Source: Promethearchaeota archaeon
Lineage (GTDB): Archaea; Asgardarchaeota; Lokiarchaeia; Sigynarchaeales; SOKP01
DNA length: 9,060 nt
Direction of reading: 5' to 3'
Assembly (NCBI GenBank): GCA_016839635.1
Contig: JAEOTV010000139.1
Span: forward strand, 1-9,060
The notes below the pieces were generated by a model, which was given only the letters and a program-made list of their open reading frames with translations, was not told where the DNA came from and did not search any database. Positions within the stretch are counted from its first letter, which is position 1, and every line of letters starts with the position of its first letter. Made by a program: the position numbers and the translations under genes. This document shows, in pieces, positions 6,319 to 9,060 of this stretch.

Positions 6319-6440
6319 TTTTCTTTGAAATTGATTTAAGATTTATTAATAATGTTATTTATTTTTTGTGTTCTTTATGTATATTTTACTGTTTCTACTA
6401 CAATTTATAAAAATTTGATTTTCAATATAATTAAATTTTT

Positions 6441-6457
6441 AAAGATATAAAAAAAGC
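6441..6457 (-). terminator. T-run terminator of the Lrp gene
   Basis: On the minus strand, 12 bases after the Lrp stop, the sequence reads GCTTTTTTTATATCTTT with seven consecutive T. This is typical of archaeal intrinsic termination and separates the Lrp gene from the GTPase gene. Confidence 0.45.
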
Positions 6458-6468
6458 TTGAGTATTCA

Positions 6469-6888
6469 TTACTTAATAATGTCAGTTATGAAGCAAGTTT
6501 CAATAATCTTTATACCTGAAATTTGTGATATTTTATCTTCAATCAAGGGGTTGAATCTATCAATTGAGGTAAGATCTACCCTCAGAAGTAACCCACAATC
6601 ACCTGATAACCGCCAAATATTAGAAATTTCTTCAATGGTAGATAATTCTTTCAAAATTCGTTTAACATCTTTAAAATCAGGCTCAATTTTTATAGTTGCA
6701 TATATTTTTTGTCCTGTGTCGATATCATAATCAATTGTAAATTTTTGTATTATTCCTTCCTCTTTCAGCCTTTTTACTCTCCTTCTTACAGTTGCTTCTG
6801 TTTTCTGTATTTTCTCAGAGATCTCATTGAATGACATTCGACTATTTTCTTGAAGTAGTTCTAATATTTTTTGATCAATAATATCCAT
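6469..6888 (-). CDS. Lrp/AsnC-family transcriptional regulator
   Basis: A complete 139-residue DNA-binding regulator, normally a dimer or octamer that senses amino acids. The N-terminal winged helix-turn-helix opens DIIDQKILELLQENSRMSFN and continues through SEKIQKTEATVRRRVKRLKEEGII (about residues 2-48). The RAM effector-binding domain follows (about 60-137), with YATIKIEPDFKDV, the WRLSGDCGLLLRVD core (about 92-105) and FITDI at the end. The length and domain order are normal. ATG at 6888 is the natural family start. The ligand and targets cannot be read from the sequence. A 14-bp palindrome lies 23 to 36 bases upstream of the start, a plausible self-repression site. The gene is divergent from the dihydrolipoamide dehydrogenase gene across 390 bp, so that gene is a possible target. 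Confidence 0.95.
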   Translation of the reverse strand: MDIIDQKILELLQENSRMSFNEISEKIQKTEATVRRRVKRLKEEGIIQKFTIDYDIDTGQKIYATIKIEPDFKDVKRILKELSTIEEISNIWRLSGDCGLLLRVDLTSIDRFNPLIEDKISQISGIKIIETCFITDIIK

Positions 6889-7278
6889 AATTTTTAAAAC
6901 TCTGACTAATTTGAATCAATTCAATAAAAAATTATTTGCTTTATTAGTAAAATATGATAACTTGTTTATTAATTCATACCTCAAACGAGAGGAAAATGAA
7001 ATATTTTAACTATTTAAATTTAATAAAAGTGTTTTTATAATAAAAGTATCTCTTTTTATACCTATTCTCCATTCTAATAAGATGATGTTTAAGATCAAAT
7101 GAGATAATGTACGTTTTGCACTCATATTGATGACTAATATCGATAAATAAATTATTTATTTTTTAAAAAAAATTTAATATTTTGAAGATTTTTACTATCA
7201 TAGAAGATTTTAAATTTAATATTAACAGTTAAAATTTTGTTTCTTAACTTAATTTGACATAAAAGTTATGATGAAAAA
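6889..7278. other. 390-bp AT-rich gap between the Lrp and lpd genes
   Basis: No substantial gene is visible on either strand. The gap holds the Lrp promoter with its palindrome (6911-6924) and a 14-codon ATG frame after GAGAGGAAA (6996-7040). ATATTGAT and ATATCGAT occur 13 bases apart (7124, 7137). There is an A/T palindrome with 8-bp arms around one base (7145-7161), and AAATTTAATATT occurs twice (near 7170 and 7212). The lpd promoter must also lie here, but no TATA box stands out. Both a sequence of this composition and true control elements could produce these matches. Confidence 0.5.
6911..6924. promoter_or_regulatory. Palindromic candidate operator in the Lrp promoter
   Basis: TTGAATCAATTCAA consists of perfect 6-bp arms (TTGAAT and ATTCAA) around CA. 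It lies between a TATA-like stretch (minus strand AATTTTTTATTG, 6922-6933, overlapping by three bases) and the Lrp start codon, where a bound protein would block transcription. Autoregulation is common in this family. Binding by this protein is inferred. Confidence 0.45.
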
Positions 7279-8760
7279 ATGAGTAATAATCAATATGATT
7301 TAGTTATTATCGGAGCTGGACCCGGAGGTTATCATGCAGCTATTAGAGCTGCCCAATATGGAGCAAAAGTTGCTTTAATTGAGAAAGATAAACTGGGAGG
7401 TACATGTCTTAATAGAGGCTGTATTCCTACAAAAGCTTTATATGCATCTTCTCATTTAATCGAAAAAATTAAAGAAGCTGATGAATTTGGAATAGAAGTT
7501 TCTGATTTCAAACTCTCTTTTTCTAAAGCTGTAGAACGGAAAAATCAGGTTGTAAAAGAATTAGTAGATGGAATTGAAGCTTTAGAGAAGGGTTGGAAAA
7601 ACGATATTTATAATGGATTTGGGAAGATAATCGGAGGAAATATTGATACTGGATTCGAAATCTCAATTGAAGGTGAAAAAAATACAACTATTAAAGCAAA
7701 AAGAATAATTATTGCTACTGGATCATCTCCGGCTTTAATTCCTGCTTTCAATATCGATCATGAAAGAATTTTAACGAGTGACGATATTCTAGATCCTAAT
7801 TTTAAGATAATTCCAAAACGATTATTAATTATAGGTGCTGGAGTTATAGGTTGTGAATTTGCTAATATCTTTGCAACTTTTGGAAGTAAGGTTACTATGT
7901 TAGAATATCTTTCCTCTCCTATTGCTACTGAAGAACCAATGATTGTTAAAGTACTTCAAAAAAAATTTGAAAATCTTGGCATAGATATTCATACAGCAAA
8001 AAATGTGCTATCTGTAGAAAATACAGGAAATGGTGTAAAGGCGACAACTTGTTCCACAGATGCTCCTCGTGATCAAACAGAAAATGCTGAAAAAGATATA
8101 TTTGAAGCAGATTTGTGCTTAGTATCAATAGGACGTGCAAAAGAATCCAAAAATATAGGACTTGAGGTGTTAGGTATTGAAACAGAAAGAGGAGCTATTA
8201 AAGTAAATCCGAAAACTTTAGAAACCGCAGTGAAGGGAGTATACGCAATAGGTGATGTGACGGGTGGAATTATGCTTGCTCATGTTGCTTATCACGAAGC
8301 AGATGTTGCGGTAGCTAATTCCTTAACAAGTATTGGAGGTTTTCCTTCAGAAGAAATGAAAACTGATTATACTGTCGTACCAGCAACCATTTTTACTTCT
8401 CCTAATATCGGTTCTGTTGGATATAGAAGGAAGATAGCAAAGAATCTGGGTTTTGATGTGTTAATGGGACAATTTCCATATCAATCACTCAGTAAAGCTA
8501 AATGTATGGGAGAAGAAGAAGGTTTCATTATGGTACTGGCTGATAAAACTACACATAAAATTCTCGGTGCATCTTGTATCGGAGCTGAAGCCTCCGAATT
8601 AATAGCAGAAATAGCTTTAGCCATGAAACATGGTCTAACCATTCACGAGGTAACAGAAACGATTCACAGTCATCCCACAATTTCAGAATTAGTACTGGAA
8701 GGTTGTGAAGCTGTTGTAGGCAAATCTATCCACAAGAAAGGGCGCCCTATTCATCATTAA
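7279..8760 (+). CDS. lpd: Dihydrolipoamide dehydrogenase (E3)
   Basis: FAD-dependent enzyme that reoxidises the dihydrolipoyl group of a lipoyl-carrier complex using NAD+. It is complete at 493 residues, slightly long for the family. FAD-binding GAGPGG is at 12-17, with E35 ending the second strand. The redox pair is C43/C48 in GGTCLNRGCIPTK. The NAD-binding GAGVIG is at 186-191, with an acidic MLEY after it that favours NAD+ over NADP+. The second FAD motif is AIGDVTGG (G325-D326). The C-terminal active-site HPTISE (H465-E470) is intact. A loop near 255-275 in the NAD domain appears somewhat expanded. All catalytic residues are present, so activity is expected. No E2, H-protein or lipoylation gene is nearby, so the partner could be glycine cleavage or a 2-oxoacid dehydrogenase. 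A MMKK-stop frame (7268-7282) overlaps the start codon, probably by chance. The gene ends before a hairpin terminator. Confidence 0.97.
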   Translation: MSNNQYDLVIIGAGPGGYHAAIRAAQYGAKVALIEKDKLGGTCLNRGCIPTKALYASSHLIEKIKEADEFGIEVSDFKLSFSKAVERKNQVVKELVDGIEALEKGWKNDIYNGFGKIIGGNIDTGFEISIEGEKNTTIKAKRIIIATGSSPALIPAFNIDHERILTSDDILDPNFKIIPKRLLIIGAGVIGCEFANIFATFGSKVTMLEYLSSPIATEEPMIVKVLQKKFENLGIDIHTAKNVLSVENTGNGVKATTCSTDAPRDQTENAEKDIFEADLCLVSIGRAKESKNIGLEVLGIETERGAIKVNPKTLETAVKGVYAIGDVTGGIMLAHVAYHEADVAVANSLTSIGGFPSEEMKTDYTVVPATIFTSPNIGSVGYRRKIAKNLGFDVLMGQFPYQSLSKAKCMGEEEGFIMVLADKTTHKILGASCIGAEASELIAEIALAMKHGLTIHEVTETIHSHPTISELVLEGCEAVVGKSIHKKGRPIHH

Positions 8761-8785
8761 CCAACACTCGACTGTATTGTTTTAT

Positions 8786-8836
8786 AAAAAAAAAAAGGAT
8801 TTCGATCTTAAAGATCGAAAATATATATTTTTATTC
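8786..8836. terminator. Bidirectional hairpin terminator between lpd and the convergent partial gene
   Basis: Inverted repeat with 10-bp arms around one A: TTTCGATCTT (8800-8809) and AAGATCGAAA (8811-8820). On the plus strand it is followed by ATATATATTTTTATT. On the minus strand it is followed by ATCC and then a run of 11 T (8786-8796). It sits 40 bases after the lpd stop and 24 bases after the stop of the convergent gene, so it can serve both. Confidence 0.75.
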
Positions 8837-8843
8837 TTGAATA

Positions 8844-9060
8844 TTACCACAAAGATACCCAGAAGGTCCAATTCCATGAAATAACGCTATTTGTTCTATC
8901 TTGTCCAATACCATCATACCAACTAACTTCATTCTCAATTGTATGCTCTCCCATATCTAATGTAAATGGTTCAAAAATATAGTAAAAAAATAACCACTTT
9001 ACGGGTTCCCCAGCTATTAATCCTTCCGGATCATCCCACCAGAATTTATTTAATATTAAT
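8844..9060 (-). CDS. C-terminal end of a Trp-rich unknown protein (5' truncated by window edge)
   Basis: An open minus-strand frame of 71 codons runs from the right edge (first full codon at 9059) to TAA at 8844-8846. It is protein-like, not random: 8 of 71 residues are Trp, and it contains LDMGEHTIENEVSWYDGIGQ (about residues 34-53), which looks like beta strands and turns of an extracellular beta-sandwich repeat. A hydrophobic stretch WLFFYYIF precedes it (22-29), and it ends WNWTFWVSLW. The stop is followed by the bidirectional hairpin, which supports a real gene end. I do not recognise the family; a surface or exported protein is a guess from composition. The start and most of the gene are outside the window. 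Confidence 0.7.
   Translation of the reverse strand, partial: LILNKFWWDDPEGLIAGEPVKWLFFYYIFEPFTLDMGEHTIENEVSWYDGIGQDRTNSVISWNWTFWVSLW

Noticed and set aside
5881..6328. Plus-strand open frames opposite the GTPase gene
   Set aside because: The GTPase frame carries all G motifs; the opposite frames are low-complexity shadows.
6458..6730. Plus-strand open frame of 90 codons opposite the Lrp gene
   Set aside because: Antisense to a clear Lrp/AsnC RAM domain; its product has no domain features.
7145..7161. A/T palindrome with 8-bp arms as a specific operator
   Set aside because: It contains only A and T in a region of nearly pure A/T, where such palindromes arise readily by chance.
7268..7282. 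Four-codon MMKK frame overlapping the lpd start as a possible translational coupling element
   Set aside because: Too short and AT-rich to distinguish from chance, and no ribosome binding site precedes it.

Overview
This 9,060-base window is strongly AT-rich and archaeal. It carries an archaeal-type EF-1 beta gene behind a GAGG ribosome binding site, with a four-CxxC zinc-ribbon gene directly upstream. It also has TATA-like boxes, an Lrp/AsnC regulator, and a Rab-like small GTPase with the motif set typical of Asgard archaea. I infer an Asgard archaeon, possibly Lokiarchaeia-like from the low GC. No rRNA or marker gene is present to confirm this. The mismatch-repair genes are of bacterial MutS1/MutL type, as expected for archaea that acquired them by transfer.

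Layout: (1) 2-1381 (+), the C-terminal 459 residues of MutS, open at the left edge. (2) 1378-2301 (-), a multi-pass membrane protein resembling GT87/DUF2029 glycosyltransferases, overlapping the mutS end tail-to-tail by 4 bp. (3) 2511-4376 (+), complete endonuclease-type MutL. (4) 4399-4867 (-), a two-gene unit of a 58-60 residue zinc ribbon followed by aEF-1 beta. (5) A repeat-rich divergent promoter region of about 250 bp. (6) 5126-5656 (+), an unrecognised CxxC plus winged-helix-like protein, convergent with (7) 5718-6257 (-), the Rab-like GTPase. (8) 6469-6888 (-), the Lrp/AsnC regulator. (9) A 390-bp AT-rich gap, then 7279-8760 (+), complete dihydrolipoamide dehydrogenase. (10) 8844-9060 (-), the C-terminal end of a Trp-rich unknown protein, facing the dehydrogenase across a bidirectional hairpin terminator.

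Functions: MutS and MutL would form one mismatch-repair pathway, with MutL supplying the nick, although a foreign gene separates them. Zinc ribbon and aEF-1 beta form a translation-linked unit. The GTPase and its convergent neighbour may belong to the Asgard GTPase signalling repertoire. The dehydrogenase would serve a lipoyl complex, such as glycine cleavage or a 2-oxoacid dehydrogenase, whose other subunits are not here.

I found no CRISPR array, tRNA, rRNA, insertion sequence or complete new multi-gene system. The most distinctive points are the altered GTPase motifs (Asn to Gly in G4, Gln to Glu in switch II), a Gly to Lys change in the otherwise conserved MutS signature loop, bacterial clamp-like peptides in both MutS and MutL, four phased TGATTTA units upstream of the unknown 5126 gene, and a palindrome in the Lrp promoter.
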